From the NCBI RefSeq assembly GCF_964253915.1, contig NZ_CAXUSG020000004.1, forward strand, positions 186,001 to 250,000: a stretch of DNA of 64,000 nt, given 5' to 3'. The notes under the pieces were generated by a model that was not told the origin of the DNA, searched no databases, and saw only the letters and a list, made by a program, of their open reading frames with translations. This document shows, in pieces, positions 62,332-64,000 of the stretch. The stretch comes from Metarhizobium sp964253915 (GTDB lineage: Bacteria > Pseudomonadota > Alphaproteobacteria > Rhizobiales > Rhizobiaceae). Position numbers and translations under genes: made by a program. Each line of letters begins with the position of its first letter. The first letter of the stretch is position 1.

Positions 62332-63495
62332 TCAGCGGCGGCGTGCGAGCAGGGTGGTGAAGACAAGCAGGACCGCTCCAGTCCCCAGCGGCATGGCATG
62401 CGGCGAAAGGGCCTCCATGACGAAGCCCGAGGAGACGGATCCCAGGCCGCTGCCGGCGGCATAAGCGAGTGCAAAGGCGGCACTTCCGGCAATCAGCAGT
62501 CCGCCCGAAAAGCCGGCGCCGAGCAAAGTCAGGGCGCAGGTATAGAGCGCAAAGCTCGCCGCGCCGAGAACGGCGAAAGCAACGAGGATAAGCGCTTCCG
62601 ATTGCAGGAAAGGAATGGCGAGGTAGCTGAGGGCTGCGGCAAAGCAGGCGCCGATTGCAACTTTGTAGCGTGACACCTTGTCGAGCAGCATGCCGACGAA
62701 AGGCTGGGCGACGGCGGTGGGCAAGGCGAGGATGCTGACGCTGAAGGCAGCGAAGGCTTCACTATGGCCGGTGCGGGTAAAATAGACCGGCATGCCGGAA
62801 ATGGCGGTGATGTCGCCGAAGCCGAAAGCGAAGACCATCATGATCAGCAGCGGCGCAGCGGCGAAGAACCGTAGAATGCCGCCGGGAGGGGCTTGTTCCG
62901 GCTGGGTGCGGGCGAAACGGCAGATGACCAGCGTCGCGCAGGCGACGAAAGAAAGGTAGCCTGCAAGCGCGAAAAACGCCAGGCCGTTGGCGCCGCCGAA
63001 AAGCGGGATGAACAGCGGTCCGGCCGCGAAGCCGGCGCACATTCCCGCGCCGTAGAGGCCGGAGATGCGGCCGCGCAGATGATCCGGGCAGGCGGCGCTC
63101 AGCCACGCTTCGCTGAGGATGAAGACGAGGCTGACGAAAATGCCGAGCAGGAAGCGCGCCAGGAACCAGACGGGGATCGAGCCGGACCAGGCAAAGGTCA
63201 GCAGGCAGGCGGCACAGCCGAAGAGGCTGAGGATGATCAGCCGGTCGCCACGGATGACCGCGCCGAGGCGGCCGATCAGCAGCGTCGCAACGGCCTGCCC
63301 GATGGCAAAGGTACCGGCATTCAGGCCGTTGATGCTGGACGGCACATGACGGCTTTCGAGCAGCAGCGAGATCAGCGGATAGGTCAGCCCCTGGGCAACG
63401 GAAAAGGCGGTCACGGAGAGGATCACGGCAGCGATCGCCGGCCAATCGGGCGAAAACCCGTCCGCGGCCTGTGTGCCACTGGTCGTTACGGACAT
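62332..63495 (-). CDS. MFS family transporter
   Basis: This 387-residue protein has 12 predicted helices. MFS motif A-like GRLGAVIRGDRLIIL and a GLYGAGMCAGFAAGPLF segment are visible; it resembles the YcaD/UMF-type sugar or drug exporters. Substrate unknown. The start MSVTTSG is preferred over an ATG six codons upstream. The 3' end converges with the secreted-protein gene about 118 bp away. Confidence 0.9.
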   Translation of the reverse strand: MSVTTSGTQAADGFSPDWPAIAAVILSVTAFSVAQGLTYPLISLLLESRHVPSSINGLNAGTFAIGQAVATLLIGRLGAVIRGDRLIILSLFGCAACLLTFAWSGSIPVWFLARFLLGIFVSLVFILSEAWLSAACPDHLRGRISGLYGAGMCAGFAAGPLFIPLFGGANGLAFFALAGYLSFVACATLVICRFARTQPEQAPPGGILRFFAAAPLLIMMVFAFGFGDITAISGMPVYFTRTGHSEAFAAFSVSILALPTAVAQPFVGMLLDKVSRYKVAIGACFAAALSYLAIPFLQSEALILVAFAVLGAASFALYTCALTLLGAGFSGGLLIAGSAAFALAYAAGSGLGSVSSGFVMEALSPHAMPLGTGAVLLVFTTLLARRR

Positions 63496-63727
63496 CTGCT
63501 TCCACCCCGTCATTGTCGGGCCTGCCGTCGCCGCCCCTTTTTCCTCCGTCCTTAGCCGACCTTCGCGACAAAACCAACAATCGTCATCGCCGATCTGGAG
63601 ACTGTTCGCACCGCGGGCGGCGGATTTTGCTCTCTTCCAAGAAAATCGATGGAACTGTAAGGGTCTTCAACGCGTTGATAGCAATCAAACTGCGTTCATC
63701 GATCGGGCAAACGGGTTCAGTCTACAC

Positions 63728-64000
63728 ATGCAGAGTTCGCCGCGGCGCTTCCAACTCAGGGAGCGCACCTCTCAATCCCACGCCACGGTCGATTCCCTGG
63801 TAGGCTCACTCGGTTCCCTCGCGGAATACCGGCGTTATTTGGATGGCATGCAGGCCTTCAGGTTGCCGCTGGAGCAGATGTTGCTGAGCGCGCCCTTGCC
63901 CGTCCGTCTCTCCACCTGGCATCCGCAAGCCGTCGGCGCGGAGCTTCTGCGCGATCTTGCGGATCTGCACGTGCCCATGCGGCATTCGGTAGTACCCCGC
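63728..64000 (+). CDS. Heme-oxygenase-like protein, 5' part (cut by window edge)
   Basis: An open frame of 91 codons runs to the right edge. RERTSQSHATVDSLVGSL contains the histidine that would be the heme ligand, followed by LAEYRRYLDGMQAFRLPLEQ, the pattern of biliverdin-forming heme oxygenases that often precede bacteriophytochrome genes. The start at 63728 is the first suitable ATG, but no clear ribosome site is seen. Assignment rests on the first 91 residues only. Confidence 0.7.
   Translation, partial: MQSSPRRFQLRERTSQSHATVDSLVGSLGSLAEYRRYLDGMQAFRLPLEQMLLSAPLPVRLSTWHPQAVGAELLRDLADLHVPMRHSVVPR

Noticed and set aside
1..64000. tRNA, rRNA, CRISPR, insertion sequence or prophage
   Set aside because: I looked for tRNA-like arms, regularly spaced repeats, transposases and integrases on both strands and saw none.

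Overview
The window is GC-rich, gene-dense chromosomal DNA from an alphaproteobacterium, most likely a member of the Rhizobiaceae (Rhizobium/Agrobacterium/Ensifer group; genus not resolved). Pointers are the sitABCD manganese transporter preceded by two Mur-type operators, a long leader in front of a type III ornithine decarboxylase (the position of the alphaproteobacterial speF RNA motif), dispersed Rhizobium-style intergenic mosaic repeats, and many LysR, TetR, LacI, SorC and RpiR regulators beside catabolic genes. I found no tRNA, rRNA, CRISPR array, transposase or prophage.

Layout. 1-9.4 kb: mixed housekeeping and regulatory genes (amidohydrolase fragment, RpiR regulator, CysZ/EI24 membrane protein, VOC/TetR pair with twin operators, endonuclease III, Ada-like methyltransferase, SorC regulator divergent from transaldolase, orphan rhamnose mutarotase). 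9.5-16.9 kb: a Rieske oxygenase plus two equally long (815 aa) dimethylglycine/sarcosine dehydrogenase-type flavoproteins and a divergent LysR gene, read here as a methylated-amine (glycine-betaine type) demethylation cluster. 16.9-18.2 kb: a BigR-type ArsR regulator with a rhodanese/DUF2892 protein and a divergent AhpD-like protein. 18.2-24.8 kb: LysR gene, then a ydcSTUV-patD operon (putrescine/GABA-type uptake and gamma-aminobutyraldehyde oxidation) in the same order as in E. coli. 24.9-29.9 kb: sitABCD and a membrane-anchored protein with a long His/Glu/Ala-rich tail. 30-33 kb: lysS and gltX. 33.4-38 kb: TerC protein and a TetR-controlled EmrAB efflux pair with strong operators. 38-44.6 kb: xylose catabolism (LacI regulator, xylB, xylA, a sugar-phosphate isomerase/epimerase-like protein, a small low-GC ORF, a Gfo/Idh/MocA oxidoreductase). 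44.8-48 kb: ABC-F ATPase and GH1 beta-glucosidase. 48-53.5 kb: CHASE4-GGDEF-EAL protein, trhO, split CYTH and CHAD proteins, KDPG aldolase. 53.6-58 kb: DUF533 protein, GNAT, small membrane protein, NicO-type metal exporter with DUF1007 partner, LysR. 58-60.5 kb: leader RNA, ornithine decarboxylase, GNAT. 60.5-64 kb: outer-membrane barrel divergent from a small secreted Gly/Asn-rich protein across an unusually AT-rich spacer, MFS transporter, and the start of a heme-oxygenase-like gene cut by the window edge.

How they work together. The amine-demethylation cluster (C1 units and glycine), the ydc/pat operon and the ornithine decarboxylase form a nitrogen/polyamine theme, and two near-identical 15-bp palindromes (ATCGRAA-A-TTYCGAT) sit beside the first two. 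The xyl, eda, tal and bglA genes fit plant-sugar use. sitABCD, NicO/DUF1007 and TerC fit metal homeostasis. Many regulators sit next to clear palindromes, so the operators are the best-supported new information here. The least explained items are the secreted-protein/barrel pair, the His/Glu-rich protein next to sit with its 6-codon upstream ORF, and the split CYTH-CHAD pair.
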